Source of the DNA: Lacticaseibacillus chiayiensis
GTDB taxonomy: Bacteria > Bacillota > Bacilli > Lactobacillales > Lactobacillaceae
Length of the DNA stretch: 42,434 nucleotides
Direction of reading: 5' to 3'
Assembly (NCBI RefSeq): GCF_004123795.1
Contig: NZ_MSSM01000032.1
Coordinates: forward strand, 1 to 42,434
In this document: piece by piece, positions 24,285 through 32,211 of the stretch
Position numbering within the stretch: the stretch's first letter is position 1
Layout of the letters: every line of letters starts with the position of its first letter
The notes under the pieces: model-generated
What the model was told of the DNA's origin: nothing
The model's database searches: none
What the model saw: the letters and a program-made list of their open reading frames with translations, nothing else
Program-made: the position numbers and the translations under genes

Positions 24285-25128
24285 ACAACGTATCGCTCAA
24301 GCCGCAGTGAATAGTTTACATGCTGAAGTGCTGCTTGCTCCCAAGCCGGGGTTGGTTGATCCCGAGTCTAACGGAGCTCATCGGGATATGGATGTCACAA
24401 CATTTGAAGCCAGCATTGACGCGTTGGCACCTTATTTCACACAATACCTGCATGCTGGTCTGGCAGCCAAAACAGTGCCGCAACTTTATCAGACATTGCG
24501 GGCAATTGGCATTGACGCGGAAAATGCCATGTTGACGGCAACACACGGCGTCAATACACATCGTGGCGCCAATTTTTCCTTTGGCTTTTTATTGGGGGCA
24601 CTTGGTTGGTTGTTGCAGCAGAACACTTTGCAGGAGGTGGTGGCCGCTGAATTTGCGCCGCTTTTTCCGGCAGTGGCGCAGGTCGCACAAGGCGTTGCCG
24701 GTGATTTTCGTCATTTGGGTGACAAAGCGCAGCTGAGCCATGGCGAAGCTTTATATGTGAAACATGGCGTCACAGGAGTGCGTGGTGAGGCTTTAGCAGG
24801 TTACCCAACCATTCGTGAGATCATGTTGCCATATCTGCAAAAAACGACAACACAAGGCGATTTGCGTTACTTGCGCTTGATGGTGCATTTGATGGCTCAA
24901 GTTGAAGATGCTAATCTTTTGCATCGCGGCGGTCTGGCTGGGTTGCGATTTGTCCAGAATGCGGCAAAGGCGTTGCTGTATGTTTCCGATATGCGGTTGC
25001 CCAATGCCTTACGTACCTTGAATGCCGAAATGATCACCCTGAATCTGAGCCCGGGTGGTACGGCTGATTATCTGAGTCTGGCATACTTTTTTGATGCTTT
25101 GTCGCTCTTGGGCACTCGGACGGCTTGA
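24277..25128 (+). CDS. citG: Triphosphoribosyl-dephospho-CoA synthase
   Basis: The 283-residue protein has the CitG signature LLAPKPGLVDPESNGAHRDM (about 15-34) and the conserved THGVNTHRGANFSFG (about 88-102). It makes the citrate-lyase prosthetic-group precursor from dephospho-CoA and ATP, used by CitX. The start is a TTG at 24277 overlapping the citO end; the nearby ATG is in another frame and stops after nine codons. It has normal length and ends in a terminator. It forms an operon with citO. Confidence 0.93.
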   Translation: MNEQRIAQAAVNSLHAEVLLAPKPGLVDPESNGAHRDMDVTTFEASIDALAPYFTQYLHAGLAAKTVPQLYQTLRAIGIDAENAMLTATHGVNTHRGANFSFGFLLGALGWLLQQNTLQEVVAAEFAPLFPAVAQVAQGVAGDFRHLGDKAQLSHGEALYVKHGVTGVRGEALAGYPTIREIMLPYLQKTTTQGDLRYLRLMVHLMAQVEDANLLHRGGLAGLRFVQNAAKALLYVSDMRLPNALRTLNAEMITLNLSPGGTADYLSLAYFFDALSLLGTRTA

Positions 25129-25166
25129 CCAAGGAAACATGCTATTGAACGAGAAGTTGACGAACG

Positions 25167-25195
25167 GCATCTGCCCTATTAGCAGGTGCTTTTTT
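25167..25195 (+). terminator. Terminator after citG
   Basis: GCATCTGC pairs with GCAGGTGC (one G-U pair), with a 7-base loop and T6 tail. It lies between citG and the convergent hypothetical gene. Confidence 0.75.
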
Positions 25196-25198
25196 GAT

Positions 25199-25597
25199 TC
25201 AAACCGGAAAAGGAATCAGATCAATATGCCGGATCATGTCGATACTGATGTTTTGACCGTCAACATTGACCACATCACTGTCGCTTAGTCCGGCTACTTT
25301 ACCTGTAATTGGCGGCAACATCTGGCCATTTGGCGTTTGCAAATCAAGCTGAAGGGTGACGGATTGGCCTTCAGCATAGGCGCGCAGTAAAATCATGCGA
25401 ACATAAGGCTGCTCTTGTAAAGAAAGCGGCGGGTAGGTCACACTTTCGGCTTTAGCCTGCTTTTTTAGCGCTGCGGTATGGTCGGAAAGGTAATAGCCCT
25501 GCCACTTGCGCATGCCGCGGTCGATATACCGATTGGCAAAAAAATCATCAACCAATGCCGCAAACTTTTGCTTGCCGATTTTGTCTTCATACGTCAT
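25199..25597 (-). CDS. Hypothetical protein, 132 residues
   Basis: This is a soluble protein with an N-terminal helical part (residues 1-60, rich in Lys/Tyr/Phe: FFANRYIDRGMRKWQGYYLS) and a beta-rich C-terminal part ending GLSDSDVVNVDGQNISIDMI, then RHIDLIPFPV. That tail loosely recalls YolD-like proteins, which have a similar regulatory sheet, but the match is weak. No signal peptide or membrane helix is visible. It converges on citG and is likely monocistronic. The family is not recognised with confidence. Confidence 0.7.
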   Translation of the reverse strand: MTYEDKIGKQKFAALVDDFFANRYIDRGMRKWQGYYLSDHTAALKKQAKAESVTYPPLSLQEQPYVRMILLRAYAEGQSVTLQLDLQTPNGQMLPPITGKVAGLSDSDVVNVDGQNISIDMIRHIDLIPFPV

Positions 25598-25668
25598 TCA
25601 GACCACCTCAAAGCAATTTTACGAACGTGTGTTTGCTTTTGCAAGTTAATTGAATGCCTTTTGTTAAG

Positions 25669-25736
25669 TTACAAAAAGATGACATCTCAAAGCCTTGAAA
25701 ATATTAAGATTTGTTTGTTTTGACATCTTTTTGTAA
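25669..25736. promoter_or_regulatory. Long inverted repeat upstream of the secreted-protein gene
   Basis: TTACAAAAAGATGACA (25669-25684) is matched on the other strand by 25721-25736 with 15 of 16 positions. The arms are separated by 36 bases. It lies between two divergent genes (starts at 25597 and 25817) and is a candidate binding site pair for one regulator. A -35-like TTGACA lies in the right arm. Confidence 0.5.
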
Positions 25737-25816
25737 TATTAGGGATGGCCTGCATGCTAGACTGAACATGTTGAAAGAAGCAACATACTGACCAGACTTG
25801 AGCGGGAGTGATTGAC

Positions 25817-26380
25817 ATGAAGAAATGGATGATGATAGCAGCAGCCTTGTTGACATTTGGCGGACTTTCCGGCGCCGCGTTTTATCAGCATCAAGTCAGT
25901 GCTAAAAGTGAGGTAAGAACGGCAGATGCCGAGACGATTTCAACAAAAGCAGCGCCGCGTCAATCGCTAACGAGCCAGGCTAGTATCGAAGCAAGTACAC
26001 CAACAAGTGAAAGTGAAACCGGTGTGACGGCCCCAGCCCAAACGGATGTCGTCGCCACGGATGCCAGCACGCCAACTGATGCTGCCAATACGTCTAGTGC
26101 CGCAACTTCTTCGACAACCAGTCAGCCCACGGTTAAAGCGCCGTTTTATATTGGCACATGGCATAACGAACATGTAACACTCACGATTACCGGTGACCAG
26201 ATGACCATTACCCAAGCTGGTGTGAAGACAACTTCAGGTTACACGGCAACGCCAAAAGGGAACGGTGTTATTTTAACGCCGACTGATGTTGCTGCAGACG
26301 CCATTTATTTGGTGCCAGTAACTAACGGGATCCAGTGGATTGCGCCGGGAGCAACAGCGCCACTGATACTCCGTCCTTAA
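25817..26380 (+). CDS. Secreted or anchored Thr/Ser-rich protein
   Basis: The 187-residue protein has a signal peptide (residues 1-26: basic MKKW start, hydrophobic MMIAAALLTFGGLSGAAF, likely cleavage near QVSA-KS). A low-complexity Thr/Ser/Ala linker follows (about 35-110). The C-terminal folded part, about 75 residues, is beta-rich and starts APFYIGTWHNEHVTLTI. That part resembles small lipocalin-like or DUF4767-type secreted domains in layout only. No LPXTG or WxL motif is visible, so it would be released or loosely held at the wall. The ATG at 25817 is preferred over 25808. Function unknown. Confidence 0.8.
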   Translation: MKKWMMIAAALLTFGGLSGAAFYQHQVSAKSEVRTADAETISTKAAPRQSLTSQASIEASTPTSESETGVTAPAQTDVVATDASTPTDAANTSSAATSSTTSQPTVKAPFYIGTWHNEHVTLTITGDQMTITQAGVKTTSGYTATPKGNGVILTPTDVAADAIYLVPVTNGIQWIAPGATAPLILRP

Positions 26381-26399
26381 AGTTAAGTAAGAAAACATA

Positions 26400-26444
26400 A
26401 AAAATCGTCTCTAATGTCAATGAGTAACATTGGAGACGATTTTA
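26400..26444. terminator. Bidirectional terminator
   Basis: AAAATCGTCTC and GAGACGATTTT flank an inner stem AATGT/ACATT. A/T tails exist on both sides. It lies between convergent genes. Confidence 0.8.
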
Positions 26445-26467
26445 ATATTTAACCGAAAAGTGAACGC

Positions 26468-27277
26468 TTAATCGGTTGCTTTATTGAGCGTTTTATCTTC
26501 AACGCTAGTAAAGAGATGATGATCAAAGAAGCCCTTAGTTTCAGGTAACGCAAAGCTGGTGTAGTCGCGGGCATGACCGGTCCCAGGTACCACATGCAAT
26601 GTGATGTCCCGGCCAAACATAGCCGCTTGTTGCACGAAATGTAAGGCACTTGGCAGCGGCATTAGCTCGTCTGCAGAGTTAAAGAGTAATGTCGGTCCAA
26701 GTTGGTCAGTCAGGTGATTCGTCGGATTGACCGCCGTTAACAAACGCGGATCTAAACCACCAAGATAAGTTTGGATAAAGTATTTGTAAAATGAATCGTG
26801 AATTTCATGAATCTCGGTAAGACCAAATTCACTTTTGGCATCAACCGAGGCTTTCACCATTTGATTTTTTTGTACCCAATTGGCAAAATCAACAACCGGT
26901 GACCACGCGACTACGGGATAGCCGGAAGATAGGCTGTTTTGCAAAACCATGGTACCACCTGAACTGGCACCTAAGATGCCCAGACGTTTACGATCAAAGT
27001 CATAGGGGGAAGCAAGCAGCCAGTCGACAAAATGATCGAAATCGTTTTGCGCTGTCGGATATAAAAACTTCGGTGCTAGGCGAAAATTGGGAATCGCCAC
27101 GAGATAACCGGCGTCGGCGAGATATTCGCCTAAATCATCTTCATTTTTCTTATCCCCACGAAACCAACCGCCACCGTGAGCGTACACGATTGCCGCACCA
27201 TTGGCGTCCTCCGGTACATAAAGATCGGCGGGTAAATCGTGGGCCTCATCGTAAATCACATCTTTTTCTACTTGCAT
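26468..27277 (-). CDS. Alpha/beta hydrolase, esterase/lipase (HSL-like)
   Basis: The 269-residue cytosolic protein has the oxyanion-hole motif AHGGGW (about residues 33-38), nucleophile elbow GASSGG (Ser104), and a likely catalytic His in PGTGHARDY near the C-terminus. This combination fits the hormone-sensitive-lipase/Aes group of carboxylesterases. GGAGGAACAGGCAAAT precedes the ATG. The gene stands alone between terminators. Short-chain esters are the usual substrates; the actual one is unknown. Confidence 0.88.
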   Translation of the reverse strand: MQVEKDVIYDEAHDLPADLYVPEDANGAAIVYAHGGGWFRGDKKNEDDLGEYLADAGYLVAIPNFRLAPKFLYPTAQNDFDHFVDWLLASPYDFDRKRLGILGASSGGTMVLQNSLSSGYPVVAWSPVVDFANWVQKNQMVKASVDAKSEFGLTEIHEIHDSFYKYFIQTYLGGLDPRLLTAVNPTNHLTDQLGPTLLFNSADELMPLPSALHFVQQAAMFGRDITLHVVPGTGHARDYTSFALPETKGFFDHHLFTSVEDKTLNKATD

Positions 27278-27414
27278 ATTTGCCTGTTCCTCCTTATTCT
27301 TGTACCTTAGTTATACTCTAACCATAGTCCCAAAAGCCGTTTGAATGCAAACTTTCCAAAAAATTCGTTCGGCTTTAAGACACAGGAATGCTGTTAATGA
27401 CGAAGGGAAGACCC

Positions 27415-28275
27415 ATGCGATATACATTTGATGTGAAAGCAAGCGCGACCACCACTGTTAAACGTTTACTGGCCAAGCAAGGGGTCAGTCATCGCTTATT
27501 CAAAAAGATGGTGAGTGATCGACTTCTTTGGGTGGACGGGCAGGCGGTCGGTAATACAGCAGTCAACGCTGGGCAAGTCGTGCGTTTTGCGATCCCAACG
27601 ACTAAAATGGTTACGCCGGAGAAGGTGCGTCTTCATGTATTATATGAAGACGCAAATTGGCTAATCGTAGCCAAGCCGGCCAACGTAACCAGTGTTCCTG
27701 GCCCACATGCACCGGATCATAGCTTGTTAAATCGGATTGTGTGGTACTTGCAGCAACAGAGCATCACAGAACCACAACCAGCCATCATAACGCGGTTGGA
27801 TCGTGATACGATTGGCCTTGTTCTGGCGGCCAAACATCCTTACGCTCAAGGCCGTTTCGATCAGGCCCAACACGCTACTCTGGAAAAACATTATGTTGCT
27901 GTTGTGAGTGGGCAGCTCGCAAAATCAGAAGGCTCGATTGACGCTCGGATCGGTTTGGGTTCGGATGGGATTCACCGAATCATTACCAATGACGGTCAGT
28001 CTGCCCTAACCAGGTATAAGGTGTTGAAAAGGGCGACCAACACCCTTGTTGATGTGCAATTGCTAACGGGCCGAACCCACCAGATTCGGGTCCATTTTGC
28101 CAGCCTCGGCCATCCGTTAGTCGGCGATCGGCTTTATGGTCAACCAAGTGCTTTGATTGACCATCAGGCGTTACAGGCCACACGCTTAAGCTTTATTGAC
28201 CCATTTTCCAAAAAGCAAATTCATGCGGTGCTGCCGATCCCGCCTTTGTTTGAGACATTATTAAGCGAAAAATGA
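27415..28275 (+). CDS. RluA-family RNA pseudouridine synthase
   Basis: The 286-residue protein has an N-terminal S4-like region (about 12-60: LLAKQGVSHRLFKKMVSDRL) and the catalytic domain with RLDRDTIGL (catalytic Asp129; family norm is HRLDRDTSG). The C-terminal motif is GRTHQIRVHFASLGHPLVGD (about 231-250). It isomerises uridines in rRNA or tRNA. The ATG at 27415 has AAGGGA about 8 bases upstream; upstream in-frame ATGs lack a site. Thr replaces His and Ile replaces Ser in the usual HRLDxxTSG block, a mild variant. RluD-like paralogues are common in Firmicutes and the target position cannot be read. Confidence 0.92.
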   Translation: MRYTFDVKASATTTVKRLLAKQGVSHRLFKKMVSDRLLWVDGQAVGNTAVNAGQVVRFAIPTTKMVTPEKVRLHVLYEDANWLIVAKPANVTSVPGPHAPDHSLLNRIVWYLQQQSITEPQPAIITRLDRDTIGLVLAAKHPYAQGRFDQAQHATLEKHYVAVVSGQLAKSEGSIDARIGLGSDGIHRIITNDGQSALTRYKVLKRATNTLVDVQLLTGRTHQIRVHFASLGHPLVGDRLYGQPSALIDHQALQATRLSFIDPFSKKQIHAVLPIPPLFETLLSEK

Positions 28276-28318
28276 TGCCTAACAAATTGCCACCCGATCG
28301 GCATGGGGGTCAGCGTTC

Positions 28319-28366
28319 AAAAAAAGTACCTTCTTGCCGGTAATCTCGGTAAGAAGGTACTTTTTT
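28319..28366. terminator. Bidirectional terminator
   Basis: AAAAAAGTACCTTCTT and AAGAAGGTACTTTTTT form a 16-bp stem with a 15-base loop region. It serves the pseudouridine synthase on the plus strand and rpmG on the minus strand. Confidence 0.9.
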
Positions 28367-28386
28367 GATGTTTGGCGGTTTATAGC

Positions 28387-28536
28387 CTACTTAACTTCAG
28401 TAAAGACCACACGTTTGCGCAGCTTTGGTGAATACTTCTTGAGTTGCAGACGATCAGGCGTGTTCCGCTTGTTCTTGGAAGTCAAATAGATACGTTCGCC
28501 GGTTTCATTGTTACCTAAGATGATATTATTCCGCAT
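28387..28536 (-). CDS. rpmG: 50S ribosomal protein L33
   Basis: The 49-residue protein reads [20 protein letters not shown], then [19 protein letters not shown] and [10 protein letters not shown], the full length of bacterial L33. It has no CxxC pairs, so it is the zinc-independent (C-) form. GAGGTG precedes the ATG by about 8 bases. It is monocistronic with a strong terminator. Lactobacilli often carry several rpmG paralogues; this is one of them. The gene is too short for many ORF cut-offs. Confidence 0.97.
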   Translation of the reverse strand: MRNNIILGNNETGERIYLTSKNKRNTPDRLQLKKYSPKLRKRVVFTEVK

Positions 28537-28599
28537 CTTTCAGCACCTCGCTTTTTTCATGATTTAACCTGTCAAGCATACAGGATTGACAGGGCAAAA

Positions 28600-29178
28600 T
28601 CAAGGCTGAACCGTAAAGGCGGCAAACGGCGTCACGCCATGGGCTTTGGCAATTTCAGCCACGCCATCGGGATCAGCTGTCGTTAACCCGGGTAAATCAA
28701 TGGCGTCACTTTGACCAGTGTCGGCTTGCACAACTTGGAAAAGCGGCTCAGCCGGGTAAACCAGCAGTTGGGTGGCCGTTTTGACATCCTGTGTGTCTTG
28801 GTGCAGTAATGGCACATTTTGCAATGAACTCAGCAATGCTTGGTTAGCTTCGAGGAAGTTGGTGAGCGTGTTCCAACTGTCAAGAATCGCAATTGGCGGT
28901 TCCAGCGGCGTTAAATAAGCGGCAAACCGGCGCAAATCATCTTCCCATTTGCGCACGGAACTTTCAGCGAACGTGGTCTGATCTAATTGTTGAACCAAAA
29001 GTTGCGGAACCGACTCGGTCTTGACCGAATCCGGCATGGCCGTGATACGCGCAGTCAGATCGCTAATGCAGCGGTAAGCCTGTTTAACATCCGCCAAAAA
29101 CTTTAAAATATCCGAACCGCCCGCATCTTCATAAGCGGTTTGAAATTCATTGCCAAGCATTCGGTTATTTGACGACAT
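28600..29178 (-). CDS. Hypothetical helical protein, 192 residues
   Basis: The soluble protein starts MSSNNRMLGNEFQTAYEDAG, is mostly helical to about residue 140, and has a Pro/Asp-rich C-terminal part (DLPGLTTADPDGVAEIAKAH). The start at 29178 is set by AAGGAGGGG about 6-9 bases upstream. A longer reading (29262) runs into an arm of the palindromic repeat. No family is recognised. It lies in the same direction as rpmG and the DUF916 gene but is separated from both. Confidence 0.7.
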   Translation of the reverse strand: MSSNNRMLGNEFQTAYEDAGGSDILKFLADVKQAYRCISDLTARITAMPDSVKTESVPQLLVQQLDQTTFAESSVRKWEDDLRRFAAYLTPLEPPIAILDSWNTLTNFLEANQALLSSLQNVPLLHQDTQDVKTATQLLVYPAEPLFQVVQADTGQSDAIDLPGLTTADPDGVAEIAKAHGVTPFAAFTVQP

Positions 29179-29189
29179 GGAAAACCCCT

Positions 29190-29214
29190 CCTTTTGCGCC
29201 GGCGAACGTGTTAT
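29190..29214 (-). repeat. Single arm of the palindromic element
   Basis: On the minus strand, 25 bases beginning ATAACACGTTCGCCGGCGCA match the left arm of copies A/B at 21 of 25 positions. It directly precedes and partly forms the ribosome binding site of the gene at 28600-29178. The rest of the element is absent. Confidence 0.5.
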
Positions 29215-29420
29215 GGCGATTCCACAAACAAAACCGCGACAGTTTTGCAAAATATCCAACAATAAGCGGCCTTACGAGTACGTTCTTGGCGTTACCATGT
29301 TCCAATAATGCGGTAGTCGGTGCAACCAGCCTAGGCAATCGCCAAAATTATGACGTCTTGAGACCGGTGCCTGTGCGCTACCTTCATCATAAGCCAAAGA
29401 AGCGGTAACAGCACGCTTTT
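29215..29420. other. Intergenic stretch without a supported gene
   Basis: Open frames on both strands cross this area (for example minus-strand VSRRHNFGDCLGWLHRLPHY), but they lack starts with ribosome binding sites and overlap the DUF916 gene. It may contain an intergenic repeat or a gene remnant. Nothing more can be supported. Confidence 0.3.
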
Positions 29421-30452
29421 CTACTGATTTTGCTTGTGTCGAATAATAGTCCAGCGCCAAATACCCAGAATCATGATGAGCAATCCGGTGGCGATACCAG
29501 CAATTATCCAAGGCAGTACTGAACTATTTTGCGACGCAGCAGGGGTCTGCGGCCGGGAAACGATGGTATTGCCCGGCAAATGGCCATTGTACCGAAAGTT
29601 AACCTGCTTGTTCCAAGTATACGAACCGGATTTTGCCGTCCACTTTAAAGTATAAAAGCCAGCCTGCAATTGCTTACCATTTAACGGAATACTTTGCGTG
29701 AAGCGGGAATGTGGCGCAACAGCCAAGCCGGCAAAATGTCCGGTCAGCACTGCGTTGTTCCCGCCTGTTGGGAATAACGCATAATCGGTGGCAATTTTGC
29801 CAAACTGATTGCTTGAAGGATTATGGATGTTGGCGTTCACCACCGGATAATGGTTGGCAGTCCCGATACTGGCTTTCGTGAGCTCCAACCTTGGCGGATT
29901 AGGGGTCTTCAGATCCTGCCGTAAAATCAGCGGGATACCAATTGCAAACTGATCCGTGAACCGGACACCGCCATTTGATGACATCGTTGCCGTGCCGCCT
30001 TTTTGCAAAACATAAAAGCCGCCAGAGATAATGCCGATAAAATGCGCAGATGGTGCCTGCAAATGATAGGTGACCACTTGATTGCTTTTCGCAGCAATGG
30101 TGGCTGATTCGGGTCCCTTAATCAACGTATTCAGCCGGATAGCATTTTGATCCAGCGGTGGCCGGCTTTGATCGAAGGCAATCATGCCGCTATTGGTGGT
30201 GTAAGCAGGATTGGCAGCGAGCGTATACGTTTGTGTTTCATCAGTTTGATTGGCGATCCGCAGTTGTAAGTCTTCTTGCTGACCGGGTTGAACCTCCAAG
30301 TCAAAATAACCGGTGATTGCCTGACGCTGATTAGCCGGTAAGATCGGCGTCACAGTGAACGTGGGCGAAACATCGGCGTTGATCACTCGAAGTGGCCAGA
30401 TAAAAGCCATAAATAAGAAAAGTAACAAACTGTTACGTACAATCTTTTTCAT
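29421..30452 (-). CDS. WxL-interacting protein (DUF916/DUF3324), cell-surface anchored
   Basis: The 343-residue protein has a signal peptide (residues 1-26, KKIVRNSLLLFLFMAFIWPL), a DUF916 domain (about 30-155: TVTPILPANQRQAITGYFDL, LQLRIANQTDETQTYTL), a second immunoglobulin-like domain (DUF3324, about 170-300) and one C-terminal membrane helix (about 312-334) followed by a basic tail (RHKQNQ). These proteins bind peptidoglycan and WxL-domain proteins at the surface and are usually encoded beside WxL genes. None is seen here, so it is an orphan copy. GAGGACAC precedes the ATG. A GGTGGCA/TGCCACC hairpin (30482-30500) lies in its leader. Confidence 0.87.
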   Translation of the reverse strand: MKKIVRNSLLLFLFMAFIWPLRVINADVSPTFTVTPILPANQRQAITGYFDLEVQPGQQEDLQLRIANQTDETQTYTLAANPAYTTNSGMIAFDQSRPPLDQNAIRLNTLIKGPESATIAAKSNQVVTYHLQAPSAHFIGIISGGFYVLQKGGTATMSSNGGVRFTDQFAIGIPLILRQDLKTPNPPRLELTKASIGTANHYPVVNANIHNPSSNQFGKIATDYALFPTGGNNAVLTGHFAGLAVAPHSRFTQSIPLNGKQLQAGFYTLKWTAKSGSYTWNKQVNFRYNGHLPGNTIVSRPQTPAASQNSSVLPWIIAGIATGLLIMILGIWRWTIIRHKQNQ

Positions 30453-30782
30453 GTGTCCTCACCCTTTGTCTGTGATATGTAGGTGGCAATAGGTGCCACC
30501 AAGTGCGATCACATTTATCGCTGACTGTCAGACATGGGTGAGGTTTGCTAGTAAATCGGACGTCGCCTTGTCTGATTGTTATATCGATTATTTCGGATAA
30601 CAATTTTATTTTACCGATAAGAGGTGTTTAGCCCTCATAAAATGCTTGTTCATGGTTGCGTGAGGACATGGGTTGTAGCAGCCGAGACTTGTCTTCGCGT
30701 CACGAATACTCGATAATATGAAAAGATAAATAGTTACCGCCGAAGAAAATGCGGGCTTCAATCCAATTGAAAAGGACGTTCA
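30453..30782. other. Divergent intergenic region between DUF916 and GNAT genes
   Basis: It contains the leader hairpin GGTGGCA/TGCCACC (30482-30500), AT-rich sequence near 30575-30625 likely to hold promoters, and no supported gene. Nothing else is recognised. Confidence 0.5.
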
Positions 30783-30818
30783 TCTCACTGAATGGAAAAA
30801 TTTTTCCACTAAATGAGA
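30783..30818. promoter_or_regulatory. 36-bp palindrome just upstream of the GNAT start
   Basis: Centred on GGAAAAATTTTTCC with outer arms TCTCA/TGAGA, it matches 15 of 18 positions between arms. It ends 20 bases before the GNAT ATG and 10 bases before its GGAGGAGAGG site. It may be an operator or, as RNA, a hairpin limiting translation. Confidence 0.5.
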
Positions 30819-30838
30819 CGAGCATCGGAGGAGAGGGA

Positions 30839-31363
30839 ATGTTACAAGGACCACGGGTGACAGTTCGCCCTTTTGTGCTGACAGATACAGATGATTATTT
30901 TGCTTACGCTAGACTCAAACAGGTGACCATGGCTGCGGGGATGGCACCGCTGCTAACGCGGGAGGCGGCGGCCAAACATGTCCAACGCTTTGCCCGCGAG
31001 CAACAGGATTTGGCATTGGTTTACCAAGGACAGGTGATTGGCAACATTGGCGTCTATCCTCGAGTCTTATCGCTTGAAACGGGGGATGACATGACGCGTG
31101 AGATCGGGTATATTCTTAATCCGGATTTTTGGCATCAGGGGTTCATGCGCGAAGGGTTACAACTTGTTATTGCTGACCAATTTAATCATGCCATCAAGGC
31201 TATTTGGGCAGGCGTTTTCCCTGACAATCAGGCATCTATTCATTTATTAAAAAGATTAGGCTTTGTTTTTCAGTTCGAGGTGCCATTGCCACGAGGGTTA
31301 ACCGAGCACCAGCCGCGCGATGAACAGTACTTTCGACTGTTGCCGAAACAGTTTGAAAAATGA
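30839..31363 (+). CDS. GNAT N-acetyltransferase, RimJ/RimL-like
   Basis: The 174-residue protein starts LQGPRVTVRPFVLTD and contains the acetyl-CoA-binding pattern REIGYILNPDFWHQGFMREG (Q/RGxxxE variant). The ending NQASIHLLKRLGFVFQFEV is characteristic of RimJ/RimL-type and ribosomal-protein acetyltransferases. GGAGGAGAGG lies immediately before the ATG at 30839; an earlier ATG at 30749 would place the 36-bp palindrome inside the coding part. Typical substrates are protein N-termini or small amines; the actual one is unknown. Confidence 0.87.
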   Translation: MLQGPRVTVRPFVLTDTDDYFAYARLKQVTMAAGMAPLLTREAAAKHVQRFAREQQDLALVYQGQVIGNIGVYPRVLSLETGDDMTREIGYILNPDFWHQGFMREGLQLVIADQFNHAIKAIWAGVFPDNQASIHLLKRLGFVFQFEVPLPRGLTEHQPRDEQYFRLLPKQFEK

Positions 31364-31388
31364 GGACTTTCTTTAACCAATTTTTGAA

Positions 31389-31417
31389 AGCCGAGTGAAT
31401 TCAGCTCGGTTTTTTTC
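31389..31417 (+). terminator. Terminator after the GNAT gene
   Basis: CCGAG pairs with CTCGG around TGAATTCAG, followed by T7. The stem is short but the T-run is clear. Confidence 0.7.
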
Positions 31418-31482
31418 TTTTGTGTAGGCATCGGATTGAAAAATGCTATAATGAAAACGAGTAATAGTCTGGAGGTTTCAAA

Positions 31483-32031
31483 ATGACTGTGCAAACAGAG
31501 TACCAGCAGGCCTATAAAAAGCGGCTTGCAGCAATCGAAGCCGATCCCCAGCTCACCGTGCTGTCCAGCATGAATCGGCCGCAGGATCCGACGCAAAAGA
31601 AAGTGAGCCAATATATTGTGTTCACTGACTTTAAATCCGATGAACAAAAACAAAAAACGAACTCGATCTATGTCTACACGCCATTTGAAAATGTTGATAA
31701 GTACGGGCATTCAAAAGCGGATTATCAAGCACAGCTCCTGTTTGAAACCAATCGCTGGGATAATGTGATGCATATCACCGTTTTGGAGACACTTGGTTCT
31801 GAAAGTCGGCTGGCTTTTTACGATTTTGAAAATCTGGGCCTAGCACAATTGGCGTTAAAAGCGTTTCTAAATCTGGCAATGAAAGCCGATATTGGGTTGG
31901 TCGACGGTACCATCAGTTCCTTTGACAAGGTCAATTTAGCCAAGTTGCGCCATATTTTCACGAAATTCAGCTTCAATATGAAAATGACGGATCCGAAGAC
32001 CGGTATCGGCAAAATTAGCCGTACCATGTAA
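31483..32031 (+). CDS. Hypothetical protein, 182 residues
   Basis: The soluble protein has a mixed alpha/beta pattern (VSQYIVFTDFKSDEQKQKTN, MHITVLETLGSESRLAFYDF) and no signal peptide or membrane segment. GGAGG precedes the ATG by about 8 bases. It sits between two terminators and so is a single-gene unit. No motif identifies a family. Confidence 0.75.
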   Translation: MTVQTEYQQAYKKRLAAIEADPQLTVLSSMNRPQDPTQKKVSQYIVFTDFKSDEQKQKTNSIYVYTPFENVDKYGHSKADYQAQLLFETNRWDNVMHITVLETLGSESRLAFYDFENLGLAQLALKAFLNLAMKADIGLVDGTISSFDKVNLAKLRHIFTKFSFNMKMTDPKTGIGKISRTM

Positions 32032-32046
32032 TCGTAAGGAATCTGA

Positions 32047-32211
32047 TATTTTGGAAATTTATTAGTAGAACGCATCGTCTATCAGGGCGGTGCGTTTTTG
32101 TATGAGCGGATGCCGTTCTGGTTCGAAAGTAACCTGCAAGAAAAAGTCAGCTCAACGCTTTATGAGCAATTTTTAATCAAAGCTTATGGACTTCGTTTAA
32201 AATCAAGATGA
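32047..32211 (+). pseudogene. Possible remnant of a longer gene (54 codons, no start)
   Basis: A frame without a usable start crosses the terminator at 32069-32099 and encodes a protein-like stretch: ERIVYQGGAFLYERMPFWFE, then SNLQEKVSSTLYEQFLIKAY. The only ATG (at the MPFW methionine) has no ribosome binding site. It may be the 3' end of a lost gene or a chance frame. No family is recognised. The rest of 32212-32335 is AT-rich without a gene. Confidence 0.25.
32069..32099 (+). terminator. Terminator after the 182-residue gene
   Basis: AACGCATCG pairs with CGGTGCGTT (one G-U), followed by a T5 run. It lies 38 bases after the stop codon. Confidence 0.7.

Noticed and set aside
29272-29511. A 79-residue minus-strand frame overlapping the DUF916 C-terminus
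   Set aside because: The overlap is in the membrane-helix region of a well-supported gene and no ribosome site precedes it.
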